From Dictyocoela muelleri (Eukaryota; Microsporidia), in the NCBI GenBank assembly GCA_016256075.1, contig SDVU01000190.1, positions 1 through 18,095 on the forward strand: DNA of 18,095 nt. The letters run 5' to 3'. The notes beneath the pieces are model-generated. The model worked only from the letters and a program-made list of their open reading frames with translations. It had not been told where the DNA came from and did no database searches. Shown here in pieces: positions 1 through 8,537 of this stretch; positions within the stretch are counted from its first letter, which is position 1, and each line of letters opens with the position of its first letter. A program made the translations under genes and the position numbers.

Positions 1-190
1 CCTGTATCCTGCTGAGTCATTGATAAAACGAAAATCGCGTATACAGCTGGGCTTCTGGGTAGCTTAGGAAGTGACGTTTCATTGAACACCAGGAACCAAA
101 GGTCATAAGACTATGGTTGGAGAAAACTCAACGTGTTGTCAGCTTTGGATGTTGTCAGCATGTAATATAATTTAATGTATATATATTCAC
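1..190 (+). repeat. SINE-like repeat copy 1, 3' part only
   Basis: This is the downstream half of a dispersed repeat found at four main places in the window. It begins inside the repeat body (CCTGTATCCTGCTGAGTCAT) and runs through the shared block AACCAAAGGTCATAAGACTA to the tail TGTTGTCAGCATGTAATAT, then a TATA-rich stretch. Over the shared part it looks roughly 90% identical by eye to copy 4 (minus strand, 10890-11351), so the family is not ancient. The tRNA-like head lies outside the window to the left. The 3' boundary is approximate because the tail fades into AT-rich DNA. Confidence 0.75.
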
Positions 191-353
191 ATTTTAATTT
201 ATTATCAGTTAGATAAAATTTTTCAATTTAAAATTATAAAAATCCGGATCCAAATCAAAAATTTAACAGTTAGTATAAATTTAAAAAAATTAAATTTCTT
301 TATTAAAGTATAATTTCAAATAATACCCTAAAATTTTTTGACTGACTAAAAAG
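191..353. other. AT-rich spacer, 3' side of the HIT gene
   Basis: No coding signal is visible. On the minus strand an AATAAA hexamer lies at 299-304, about 50 bp past the HIT stop codon, and is a plausible polyadenylation signal for that gene. Confidence 0.4.
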
Positions 354-758
354 TTAAATTTCGAGATTCTTAAAAATATCTTTCATTTTTGCAAAATACT
401 CGTTATTATAATTTTCATCATTTTTGAAGATTACATTCCAATTGGGTCTCAAACATTCACTTTCTGAATTAAAAGGTATTAAATGAAAATGAACATGCGG
501 TACAGATTGAACATGTCGGTTATTTTGCAAAATATTATATTTTTTATATCCAGCTATTGAAATTATTCTCTTAATTAAAATTAATGCCTCTGAAAGATAC
601 TGATCACTGAGTTGGTCCATTGTTTCTTTATGTTCCTTTGGAATTACCAATAAATGTCCTTTAGAAAGAGGATAAATGTCAAGAAGAACTATAAAATTGT
701 TGTTTTCAAACAATATGTTTTGTTTTGAATTAATTATTGAACAAAAAATGCAATCCAT
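354..758 (-). CDS. HIT-family (HINT-like) nucleotide hydrolase
   Basis: The 134-residue product is a histidine-triad protein, a family that hydrolyses or transfers nucleoside phosphates (HINT members act on adenosine phosphoramidates) and is usually soluble. Seen directly: an N-terminal CIFC pair (Cys3, Cys6), the GHLLVIPKEH segment (34-43), and the triad HVHFHLI with His88, His90 and His92, His90 being the expected nucleophile. Cys3, Cys6, His43 and His88 match the zinc site of the zinc-binding HIT subgroup. The length is normal for a single-domain HIT protein and nothing is truncated at either end. The segment before the triad (NILQNNRHVQSVPH) is about two residues shorter than usual and lacks the common glycine after NN, so activity is likely but not certain. 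The start is supported by the canonical MDCIFC beginning and a CCCC run abutting the ATG. It is the only clear host gene here. Its exact substrate cannot be read from the sequence. Confidence 0.93.
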   Translation of the reverse strand: MDCIFCSIINSKQNILFENNNFIVLLDIYPLSKGHLLVIPKEHKETMDQLSDQYLSEALILIKRIISIAGYKKYNILQNNRHVQSVPHVHFHLIPFNSESECLRPNWNVIFKNDENYNNEYFAKMKDIFKNLEI

Positions 759-770
759 GGGGTGTCAGAT
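759..770 (-). promoter_or_regulatory. CCC-type start-proximal motif of the HIT gene
   Basis: On the minus strand the bases just before the ATG read CTGACACCCC. A CCC- or GGG-like motif a few bases upstream of the start codon is an established feature of many microsporidian genes. It supports both the chosen start and the suggested organism group. The AT-rich DNA beyond it is too low in complexity to place a TATA element. Confidence 0.5.
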
Positions 771-1254
771 TTTGATTTTTAAATAAAGTATTTAGATTTT
801 AAATTAAATTGACAGGAAGCTTAAAGTTAAATTGACAAGAAAATAAATTTAAAAACATGAAATTAAGATTCTATTATTTGGTTTTTATATTTTTTAAAAA
901 TAAAAGATTTATAATTGAAGAAAAAAACGTAATTTTATTAATTATACAACTTAATTAATTAAAAATACATATATCCGAACTTTTTTGAAAAATGATCACT
1001 TTTAAATTTTAAATTTTAACAGAAAAAATCTAAACTTTAGAAATAAATGCATTTTCCATCACTTTTCACATTTAACGATTTCCAAATTTGTCGGTATTTT
1101 CTTGAAATTATCTTTATTAGAACCAATTTTTCGAAAATATAGTGAATTCCCCAATTTGCGGTTTTTTTTTGTATTTTTACAAAATTTTTGAAAAACACTC
1201 ATGAAAGTAGACATATTCGAGAATGAAATAAGAAGCAGAATAGAGCCTATAGGG
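763..1254. other. AT-rich intergenic region without a supported gene
   Basis: About 490 bp of poly-A/T tracts. A short direct repeat, TTAAATTGACA, occurs around 804-835. A minus-strand open frame at 1059-1289 starts inside the hAT terminus next door and resembles nothing recognisable, so it is not annotated as a gene. Confidence 0.6.
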
Positions 1255-1380
1255 CAGCGTTCTCCAACCTTTTTAATATCACGGACCACTCAAAGTATGT
1301 AAAAAATCCGAGGACTGGTTAAAGTATAAAAAAATTACCGGACTGGCCAAAGTATAAAAAGATTCGCAGACCAGCTAGCT
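1255..1380 (+). mobile_element. hAT element left terminus with 28-bp subterminal repeats
   Basis: The sequence CAGCGTTCTCCAACCTTTTT has the form of a hAT (Charlie/ZBED-like) terminal inverted repeat and parallels the hAT terminus at 8836 (CAGTGATCCCTAACCTTTTT). It is followed by just over three tandem copies of a 28-29-bp unit (1283-1376), each with GGAC(C/T) and CAAAGTAT/TAAAGTAT motifs, typical of subterminal transposase-binding repeats. No matching right end was found in the window, so this is an end fragment or an element disrupted by later insertions. The SINE copy 2 begins about 60 bp downstream. Confidence 0.6.
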
Positions 1381-1438
1381 ATATACAAATATTTTGATAT
1401 ACAAATTGAATTAACACCTTTCCTACAATCGTAAACTT

Positions 1439-1840
1439 GCCAGATAGCACAGTGGTAAATACCCTTAGATTTAAAATTTATTATTGTGGTTTTAATCTCG
1501 CAGAAGTCACTTAATTAATTAAATAACTAGGAATATCATTAAGCGGTCAAAAGCCATGAAAATATAGTAATAATAACAGTTGTTCTAGTATGGTATGTCG
1601 GATTAAGACTTGGTCTAATATGAAAATAGAGCGGACGGGACTCTCATAGATGTGATAAGTGCTGCGACGCATGTCGCTAGAAACTAGTGAAAAATCATGG
1701 AAAATCTTAAATTACATCTATTCTGCTAATTCATTGATGAAACGAAAATCACGTATACACCCGAGCTTTTGCGAAGCTTATGAGTGACATATTTCTTGAT
1801 CAACAGGAACTAAAGATCTAAAGACTAAGTATTAGTACCA
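1439..1840 (+). repeat. SINE-like repeat copy 2 (tRNA-derived head)
   Basis: It begins GCCAGATAGCACAGTGGTAA, a tRNA 5' half with an RNA polymerase III box A-like stretch. A decayed box B (GTGGTTTTAATCTCG, 1487-1501) lies about 40 bp on. The body then follows the family: a block like CAGTTGTTCTAGTATGG, GACTTGGTCTAATATG, GGGACTCTC, and ATTCATTGATGAAACGAAAA. The tail diverges after AAGACTAAG. This is the most diverged of the long copies, so it is probably the oldest. It sits shortly inside a hAT left end on the same strand, as does copy 3. There is no sign that the head still folds as a working tRNA. Confidence 0.75.
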
Positions 1841-1924
1841 AAATGCACATTTTGGTCTAAAAAAATAAAAAAAAAACACTTTAAATAAAAACGTTATTTT
1901 TTAATAAAATTTATAAATTCTCAC

Positions 1925-3207
1925 TGTTGGCACGAAAAGTGACAGGGCAATAAAAATGACCGGGTATCAAAAAACTATATAAAAGGGTTTAGATTATTGT
2001 TTTACGCTTTATATATATTTTTTTTTAAAAATTTCTATATGGCAATTTATTAAGAGCCCCAGAACTAAAAGTGACTGTAATTTTTTAAAGTAACATTTAA
2101 AAAAAAATCATTAATGAATTAAAAAATAAAAATTCATAAGTGTAAATAAAAAAATAAAAATGACCGGGCATAATTTTCATTAAAAAATTTAATTTTTTTT
2201 GATATTATATTTTTAAGTTTTAATAATTTTAATAGAATCAATATATTTTGTCAATGATTTTTCAGACATTATATTGTTATAAAATAAAATTCATCAAAAT
2301 CGCTGCACGAAAACTCGCCGCGAGCTCATCGCGATCTCATCGCGAGGACTCGACATGAAATTTTTTTATAAAAATTTATAGTGATTTCATAGTTTTGACA
2401 AGAATATTCGATTATAACGCCTCTTAGACAATATATCTAAAAAATTTTAGAAATTACCAAATATAGAAATCTAAAACTATAATAAAAATCCTTATATTGT
2501 TTTATATACATATTTTAGATATCAGTTTTTATAAAAACTTTATGAGCCCTCTTATATGGTAAACTGATATCTAAAAATATGTATATGAAACAATATAAGA
2601 ATTTTTATTATACTTTTAGATTTAAATAATTGGTAATTTCTAAAATTTTTTTAGATATATTGTCTAAGACACGTTATAACCGAACATTCTTGTCAAAACT
2701 ATAAATCGCTATAAATTTTTATTAAAAAAATTTCATGTCGAGTTCTCGCGATGAGCCGCGATGAGCTCGCGATGAGCCGCGATGAGCTCGCGATGAGCCG
2801 CGATGAGCTCGCGATGAGTTTTCGTGCAGCTATTTTGACGACGTTTATTTTATACAAATATAATGTCTGAAAAAATCATTATACAAAATATATTTTTTCT
2901 ATTAAAATTATTAAACTTCAAAATATAATATCAAAAAAAAATAATTAAATTTTTTAATGAAATTTTGCCCCGTCACTTTTATTTTTTTATTTACACTTAT
3001 GAATTTTTATTTTTTAATTCATTAATGAACTTTTTAAAATGATACTTTAAAAAATTACGGTCACTTTTTGTTTTGATGCTCTTAATAAATTGCCATATAG
3101 AAATTTTTGAAAAAAAATAAATAAAGCGTAAAACAATAATCTAAACACTTTTATATAGTTTTTTATACCCGGTCATTTTTATTGCCCGGTCACTTTTCGT
3201 GCCAACA
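1925..3207. mobile_element. 1.28-kb foldback (long inverted repeat) element
   Basis: Two long arms, about 1925-2528 and 2561-3207, are reverse complements of each other around a loop of about 32 bp. The termini read TGTTGGCACGAAAAGTGAC inward from both ends. A 5-bp direct repeat, CTCAC (1920-1924 and 3208-3212), looks like a target-site duplication. The motif AATAAAAATGACCGGG recurs near the end and again about 200 bp further in within each arm. A GC-rich block lies in each arm (2313-2354 and 2737-2819). No transposase reading frame exists, so it is non-autonomous. Its transcript would form a very long hairpin. The superfamily is not assigned. Confidence 0.85.
2746..2818 (+). repeat. 21-bp GC-rich tandem repeat in the foldback right arm
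   Basis: Three and a half copies of the 21-mer TCGCGATGAGC+CGCGATGAGC, itself a near-doubling of a 10-mer. It is strikingly GC-rich against its surroundings. The left arm has the reverse-complement motif at 2313-2354 in only about half as many copies, so the array has changed length in one arm since the arms last matched. Confidence 0.85.
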
Positions 3208-3363
3208 CTCACATTTTAGATCAACCGTCCAGATCCGTTTTTTTTAAAAAAATACTAAAAAATCTTTTATTAAAGAAAAGACTAACAATATTGAAAAATT
3301 GATGGTGAACATTTGTGCTATTATGCATCTTTATCCATCGGTGTCTCCTTTTTTTTCGTCATT
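3208..3363. other. AT-rich gap between foldback and MULE
   Basis: No gene or clear repeat is seen. It contains the foldback's presumed target duplicate at its left edge and poly-T runs up to the MULE left terminus. Confidence 0.4.
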
Positions 3364-3539
3364 CCGTTTTTTCGACTTTGGTGAAAAAACAAATGCTTGT
3401 ATTCTTTCGCCATGGCGAAACATCAGTTTCTTTGTCAAAAAAAATTTTTTTTATTCTATTGCTCCAATTTACGAATAACAATTTTTAAAAAAAAATATTC
3501 TAAATTTATAAACTACGTTACCTAAATTCATTTATTTAA

Positions 3540-4062
3540 ATTTCCAGCTAAACAGAAGATTTATGCTCAACAAATAATAATATCATTATATTGATTGAAA
3601 TTTCTTTCTATTACTTTTTACGCCTTATTTATCAATATGCCGTTGTTTACTTCCCCCTTTTCATTTTTTTATTGAATATAACATAATTTCATATTTTTTT
3701 GCTCTTTTTGTATCATGATAACGAAATTTTCGAAATTTGGTGATTTTACTATAGCTTTCTTATTCATTATTCTATGTCATGCTTCGAGACTATTTGTAGT
3801 AACGAAGGCAGAATTCATGACACGGTCATAACAGACCATAAAATGTGAGCATAAACAGGGTTAATAAAATTTTTAAATTTATCATAGTAAACGATATAGG
3901 TTTTTAAATAGTATTTTAAAAACTTTTTGGTATTTCAGAATTAGATATAATATTATAATTTTTTTTTATCAATTCAAAAAAAAATTAAAATTTTGATTAT
4001 CGGGGATATAAGCTAATGAAAATAAATTTCTTATATATATATGTTAAAATAATTTTTCAATG
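3540..4062 (-). pseudogene. MULE transposase, C-terminal part beyond the Tigger insertion
   Basis: Reading leftward from the Tigger, this continues the MULE: IEKLF directly at the junction, then SLAYIPDNQNFNFFFELIKK (a common MULE SLAFIP-type motif), IISNSEIPK, and CYDRVMNSAFVTTNSLEAWH (about 3838-3770). The Glu of NSLEAWH fits the third catalytic acid of MULE transposases. KKEQKNMKLCY and a fading tail extend toward 3540. It has several frame changes and stops. The tight joining of LVTKY (right piece) to IEKLF (left piece), once the inserted DNA and one TATT are set aside, is the evidence that both pieces were one gene. Confidence 0.75.
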
Positions 4063-4198
4063 TATTCAGTACAAACTCGATTTTGAGACAGTCTAGGCAG
4101 TGGAGCACTCGCACCAATCGAAAACCTCGATTTGGGGACAACTTTTTATTCTTTTCCTATATATTTAAGTTTTATACTTTAAAATGGTACTGGTTCAA

Positions 4199-4487
4199 TT
4201 TTTGGGGACGTTTTTATTCGCGTAGAGAAGAGGATACATCAACTTATAAATATAAAAATGATTTTTTTTTCATGACAGATTACAAGAAGGTTTTATTTTC
4301 TTCTGTACGCTTATCATTTAAGAGATATATCTACCTCGGCCGTAGGCCGCAGTAGATATATCTCTTAAATGATAAGCGTACAGAAGAAAATAAAACCTTC
4401 TTGTAATCTGTCATGAAAAAAAAAATCATTTTTATATTTATAAGTTGATGTATCCTCTTCTCTACGCGAATAAAAACGTCCCCCAAA
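4199..4487. repeat. Left hairpin of the Merlin-type element
   Basis: An almost perfect inverted repeat of about 289 bp. Its arms meet at a tiny GTA loop around 4341-4343, flanked by GC-rich TCGGCC/GGCCG. Both outer edges read (G)GGGACGTTTTTATTCGCG. The open frame that crosses it (4083-4355) is a by-product of the palindrome and is not a gene. Confidence 0.9.
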
Positions 4488-4559
4488 ATTTTATCAAAAT
4501 TTATCAATTAATATTTTTTAAAAATTTTATCCCTACATGAGACCTTTTAAAAATCTAAG

Positions 4560-5335
4560 TACATTAGGTTCTTCTGAGTTATCTGTGTATATCAGAAATG
4601 AAGAGCATGCGAAAGATATATTAGTGCAACTTTGAGTGAACAAAACAAAAGAAATTGTCTATTATGCAGCAAAGATATGATATTATATGAGAAATAGCGG
4701 CGGTATTTTTATTGTAATAGGTCGTGTTTTGATAAAATATCTTTTCGTCATAATACGATTTTACAAGATTCAAGGGTATCTTACAAGACATTTATCATGT
4801 TTTGTTATTATTATTTCTACAGCGAAACAGTGACAAAAAGTTTATTTAGGAGTTTGAAATTATCTAAAAATACATTGATTAATTTAAAATTACGGCTATA
4901 ATAAAATAGCTTTATTTAATAGAAAATAAACTAAATTATGAACAGGTGATCTCATAGTTGAAGCAGATGAATCATTAATGGCTTCTGCAAAATATGGAAA
5001 GGTAATATTTCCTAAACAAACTTTGTATTTGAAGGAGTTTAGCGCAATACAGGTCGATGTTACATTCAAGTAGTCAAAGAAGGAAAGAAAAAGACATTAT
5101 GTGATATTTTCAAAAATAAAATAGAAGAATCAACTATTATCATTACTGACCAAGCTAAGGCATACGAAAAGTTAAATGAAATAGGCTATAAACATTACAC
5201 TGTATGTCACAAAAAAATTTGTAAATCCAAAAACCGGAGCACATACACAAACGATCGAAAGCCCATGGAATCACTTTAAAAAGAAAAAACATGCAGAGTA
5301 TGGAATTGCGAGTTCATGATTAGAAAATTATTGGT
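4560..5335 (+). pseudogene. Merlin/IS1016-like transposase remnant
   Basis: In one frame, from 4656, it shows a zinc-ribbon-like Cys pair CLLC...CNRSC, then CFDKISFRHNTILQDSRVSY and TKSLFRSLKLSKNTLINL, with a single stop inside. VEADESLMASAKYGKG (near 4956) holds the first catalytic Asp, IIITDQAKAYEKLNEIGYKH (near 5140) the second, and HTQTIESPWNHFKKK (near 5250) the Glu, the last in a shifted frame. This order and spacing is that of the ISXO2/IS1595-Merlin DDE family. All three catalytic acids remain, but there are several stops and at least two frame changes. Downstream sequence to 5524 is AT-rich and empty. Confidence 0.85.
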
Positions 5336-5524
5336 AAGTTTTTTGTTTTTTAGAAATAATAAGAATCTTAAATTTGAAGATTTTCTGAGGATTTGCAAAT
5401 AATTATATAAATAAACAATTTTTAATAAAAATTTTAAAAATTTTATTTTTTGATTTTGACATCTTTTAAATTATTTTTTTTTTATTACAAAAAATTGAGT
5501 TATTTTAAAATAACTTAGATTTTT

Positions 5525-5817
5525 CAATTTGGGGGAACGTTTTTATTCGCGTTGAGAAGAGGGTACATCAACTTATAAATATAAAAATGAAATGTCTTTT
5601 CAATGCAGATTACAAAAAGTTTTATTGTCTTCTATCAGCATTTAAGTTTACAAAATATGCAAATTTCCACAAAGGTGAAATTTGCATATTTTGTTAATTT
5701 AAAAGCAAACAGAAGACAATAAAACCTTTTTATAATCTACCATGAAAAGACATTTCATTTTTATATTTATAAGTGGATGTATCCTCTTCTTCGCGAATAA
5801 AAACGTTCCCCCAAATA
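5525..5817. repeat. Right hairpin of the Merlin-type element
   Basis: An inverted repeat of about 293 bp whose outer parts match the left hairpin (ACGTTTTTATTCGCG, ACATCAACTTATAAATATAA, AGATTACAA..). The core differs: its centre is ATGCAAATTTC, then CACAAAGGT, then GAAATTTGCAT (5657-5687), with a 9-base loop. The arms show more mismatches than the left hairpin, so the two hairpins have diverged or were corrected separately. Confidence 0.9.
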
Positions 5818-5934
5818 GTACCAGTTTCTTTAAAATTAAAATCTCGATTCGGGGCACTTTCTAATACCATTTTATATATACTCTTAAACCTTATAAAAAC
5901 TTAAAACCTAGATATTGAATCATTTTTTACCCAT

Positions 5935-7365
5935 ATGAAAAAAAACTTACAGCAGAAGAAAAAATCAGATTTGAAAACGACTGCTGTATATGTAATAGAT
6001 TGTCTAAAAGAGAGTTTACTAGAAAATATAACATTTCAAAAGATAAAGTCTCCAGACTTAAAAACAAATATAAAAAGACCTAAAATGGGTGTTTTCTAAC
6101 CATCAATTAGAAGGTTACTACCCCAGCGAAGAATTTTTGAAACTAGACTGTCATAGTTTTGAGGTATTTCATAGACTTAGAGAAAAAGGTGTTACCTTAA
6201 AGGAACAGTAATAAAATTTATAGCTTAAAAACTTTCTAAAAAAATAAGGTTGTATAATTTTAGAGCATCTAATGGTTTGCTTGAAAGTTTAAAAAAGAAC
6301 AAATTGTCTTTTAAAAATATATATATATTGGGAATCAAAATCTGCATATAAAAGCAATCTTCAAGATTTTAAAGAAAAGTTGTGGGAATCTAGACAGAAC
6401 TACAGGGATTAAAATATATTAAATTGTGACAAACCCGTTCTTAATTATAAAAACTTCTTAAGGAAAGGTTTTGTTGCTGAAGGTGACGAATTTAAAGTTG
6501 TAAAGATAAATAAAACACGTATAACAATTATTCCGGCGTGTAGTATGGCTGGTAAGAAGCTTTTTTCACTATTAATAGGCAAATTTTAAATCACTAAGAC
6601 TTGTGAATGGGTTCAGTTTTGCAAAAATCGGCGTACAATAAACGCATTCTGCGAAAGCATTGATAAACAGGTACATCTTTAGACATTATTTTACAAGATT
6701 TAACCATAATATGTTTAATTCAGACAGAAAGATCCTTTTAATTTTATTTGACGCAACTTCTCATCATCATGCAGAATTGAACAATGTAGATCTTATGTCT
6801 CTAGCAAAAAACACACTCCTCGATTATTTAGCCATTAGACTTATGTATTATAAAAGCATTCAAAAATTATTATTTCAATGCACTTGACATTCAATTGCCT
6901 ACGATATCGTTGGTTAAAAATCCAAAGACATTTTTCTACTAATATCAAAGATGCAAACATATTGGTTTCTATAGTTTGGGATAATTTTACAAGAGAAACA
7001 ATTATGAACTGCTTTAATGAGGGATTAATTTGAAACCCTTTTTCATCTACTTCTAAGCAAGAAGAAATATATATATCAAAAAAAAATCGTTTATAAAATG
7101 TTATTGAAGAAGTTTTTGATGTAGCGGTAAAATTTGAGCTGTGTATTTTTTGATATCACCAGTTAAAATCGAAGATCTAAGATGCTTAGCAAAATCAGAT
7201 ATAGCTCATTTAGATATTTTTTACTCTATATCTATAAAGTTTTCATCTTCAAAGCTTAAAGAATTAAAGAAAATGAAAATTGAGATAAATCAAGAATGGA
7301 GGTGAAAATATAGATTTGGTAATAAGCTCACGGATTATTTTGAAAAAAACATAATAATAAAAGTG
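5935..7365 (+). pseudogene. Tigger/pogo-type DDE transposase remnant
   Basis: Seen: a CENP-B/psq-type helix-turn-helix at the start (KLTAEEKIRFENDCCICNRL, then KREFTRKYNISKDKVSRLKN), followed by remains of the second DNA-binding module (FRASNGLLESLKKNKLSFKN). The catalytic domain follows with NCDKPVLNYKNFLRKGF (first Asp, near 6425), INKTRITIIPACSMAGKKL, and ILLILFDATSHHHAEL (second Asp, near 6750). SLAKNTLLDYLAIRLMYYKS corresponds to the PxNTTSxxQPxD region, but the third acid is not clearly preserved. VSIVWDNFTRETIMNCFNEG (near 7000) is the typical C-terminal motif. Many stops and frame changes make it non-functional. Residues past 7150 (SPVKIEDLRCLAKSDIAHLD) may be a further C-terminal domain that I do not recognise. 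Confidence 0.85.
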
Positions 7366-7411
7366 AGAAGAATTTAATTTAATTTTTTAAAACAAAAAAT
7401 CCGTAACAAAA

Positions 7412-7487
7412 ATTTTTGATAAAGATCTGTACCAACATTTTTTGATAAAATCTTTACCACTATTTTTGATAAAAAATCTGTACCAAC
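7412..7487 (+). repeat. 25-26-bp tandem repeat near the Tigger right end
   Basis: Three adjacent copies of ATTTTTGATAAAGATCTGTACC-like units (7412-7436, 7437-7461, 7462-7487), with a weaker partial copy before them. They sit about 110 bp inside the Tigger right terminus. They could be subterminal transposase-binding repeats or simple local amplification. Confidence 0.75.
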
Positions 7488-7595
7488 AATTTTTTAGAAA
7501 AATGGTTTTTATGCGAAAAAAAACCTCGCCCCATTTAAAAATCTCGATTTTTGGGCGCTTTTTTTTGAAATATGCCCTAAACCGAGGTCGAATTG

Positions 7596-8461
7596 TATTT
7601 TGTAACCAAATTAAATTTCCGAATATTTCTAAATAGAGCTTGTGCATAATGAAAATGATAAGTTATTATATTTTAAGTTGAGAAAATTAATCTTAAAGTA
7701 CTGATAACCGCTTTTTTAAAATCACAAATGATAAATTTAAGGCATAATTAAAATTTTTGAATACAATATTTTAAATAGTTTCTGATATGATTTTTCATTT
7801 TTTTATTCATTAAACAGTAAACTAATGGAAGTCTAGTATCAAATATTAGACCGTGAATTGTGTATAACTGACTAAAGATTTTAGGAGCAATACGAAAAGT
7901 ACCATCAATCAACTAAGTATTAGAACTTTTAAGTTTTTTTTCTAGATTCGAAACAGTTGAGGAAATTAAAATATGATATTCACAATTATGATCGTCAAAA
8001 TAAAGTAAAAAAAAATTCCGCCATTTAAATTAGTTTTCATGAAATCACTTTATCCATTTATTTTTTATTAAATATTTTATTAATTTTTTTCTTGTTAATA
8101 AATCTATCAGGATATCATATTTTGGTCTAGTTAATGATTCCAATTCATCATTATTGTTGCCGCTAATATTTTTAATGAATGAATCATTAAAAAGCAATAG
8201 ATTATTCAAGAAATTATTAGAAATATTATATTTTGACTTTTTCAATATTATTTCAGACTTTACATATCCATTATCGTGATTATATTCTTTAATAATTATG
8301 TTTGAATCGAAATTGGTACATACGAAGCCTCGACATACCCGATCTCGGCATCTTTATTTGTTATTATCTTTAAAAACACAGTCAAAATTTTATAAATAAT
8401 CTTTATATATTAACACTTTGCCTTTTCTTTTTGATTTCGAAATTTTTATTTTGTGATTCAT
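7596..8461 (-). pseudogene. MULE transposase, FLYWCH and N-terminal DDE part
   Basis: The frame starts at ATG 8459-8461 (MNHKIKISKSKRK). It then shows a FLYWCH-type zinc finger: YKDYL..NFDC, RCRDRVCRGFVCTN, EYNHDN (about 8400-8290). A linker follows (KKSKYNISNNFL to LTRKKLIKYLIKNKW), then the MULE catalytic core LIDGTFRIAPKIFSQLYTIHG (first Asp, near 7900), PLVYCLMNKKM, and FIICDFKKAV (second Asp, near 7715), ending HFHYAQALFRNIRKFNLVTKY at the Tigger insertion. FLYWCH proteins of this kind bind terminal repeats and the MULE domain cuts and joins DNA. Two in-frame stops fall in the FLYWCH part, at positions where the family usually has aromatic residues. At least one more stop or frame change lies between the linker and the catalytic core. 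It is dead but recent enough to align by eye. Confidence 0.85.
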
Positions 8462-8537
8462 AGAGGCAACAAAATAAAAAAAAATATTTTTTTTGTTGAC
8501 GAAAAAAACAGATGTTTCGCCAAAGGCGAAAAACGGA

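Larger units (their letters stand above)
4196..5817 (+). mobile_element. Merlin-type element with palindromic ends, inserted in the Tigger
   Basis: This 1.62-kb element is bounded by near-identical 9-bp direct repeats, GTACTGGTT (4187-4195) and GTACCAGTT (5818-5826), fitting the 8-9-bp target duplications of Merlin elements. Each end reads inward as (A/T)TTTGGGGG(A)ACGTTTTT then ATTCGCG. That end sequence occurs four times, because each terminus is a complete palindrome of about 290 bp (4199-4487 and 5525-5817). Between the palindromes lies a decayed Merlin/IS1016-like transposase. The insertion interrupts the Tigger between its left terminus and its transposase, so it is the youngest layer of the nest. 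Confidence 0.8.
4067..7595 (+). mobile_element. pogo/Tigger-like element inserted in the MULE
   Basis: The left end CAGTACAAACTCGATTTTGAG and the right end read inward, CAATTCGACCTCGGTTTAGGG, match without gaps at 11 of the first 16 bases and further on. This is the CAGT...CTCGATT style of jerky/Tigger termini. TATT occurs just outside both ends (4063-4066 and 7596-7599). TA is the usual target of this superfamily and the longer match may be chance. Subterminal copies of the CTCGATTTGGGG motif occur at 4123, 5853 and 7541. A decayed Tigger-type transposase fills the right part. The element is interrupted at 4196-5817 by a Merlin-type element, so its own length was about 1.9 kb. Confidence 0.75.
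3364..8536 (-). mobile_element. MULE (Mutator-like) element, split by nested insertions
   Basis: The outermost element of a three-level nest. Its ends are inverted copies of one sequence. Rightward from 3364 it reads CCGTTTTTTCGACTTTGGTGA, with a second copy of the CGCC/GGCGAAACATC block at 3408-3425. Leftward from 8536 it reads CCGTTTTTCGCCTTTGGCGA, then AACATCTGTTTTTTTCGTC. Both continue into a poly-A/T stretch. Between them lie the 5' part (7596-8461) and 3' part (about 3540-4062) of one minus-strand transposase gene, separated by the Tigger insertion. Without the nested DNA the element is about 1.65 kb. The left end carries a small internal duplication. A clear 8-11-bp target duplication was not found, so the outer boundaries may be off by tens of bases. 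Confidence 0.75.

Noticed and set aside
1059-1289. Minus-strand open frame of 76 codons
   Set aside because: Its start lies in the hAT terminus and the remainder is low-complexity AT-rich translation without any motif.
2746-2818. CRISPR-like array
   Set aside because: The 21-bp units are directly adjacent with no spacers, lie within a foldback element, and are mirrored in the other arm; the setting is eukaryotic.
3208-3363. SINE 5' part interrupted by MULE insertion, paired with the tail fragment at 8538
   Set aside because: The sequence left of the MULE does not match the SINE body, so the 8538-8630 fragment is not the other half of a split copy.
4083-4355. Open frame of 90 codons on the plus strand
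   Set aside because: It runs through the Tigger left end and into the Merlin hairpin arm; the frame is a by-product of a palindrome and has no protein-like features.
7387-7647. Overlapping open frames on both strands (7387-7647 minus, 7442-7636 plus)
   Set aside because: They translate the 25-bp tandem repeats and the Tigger right end; only the last part of the minus strand (beyond 7596) is real MULE coding, in another frame.
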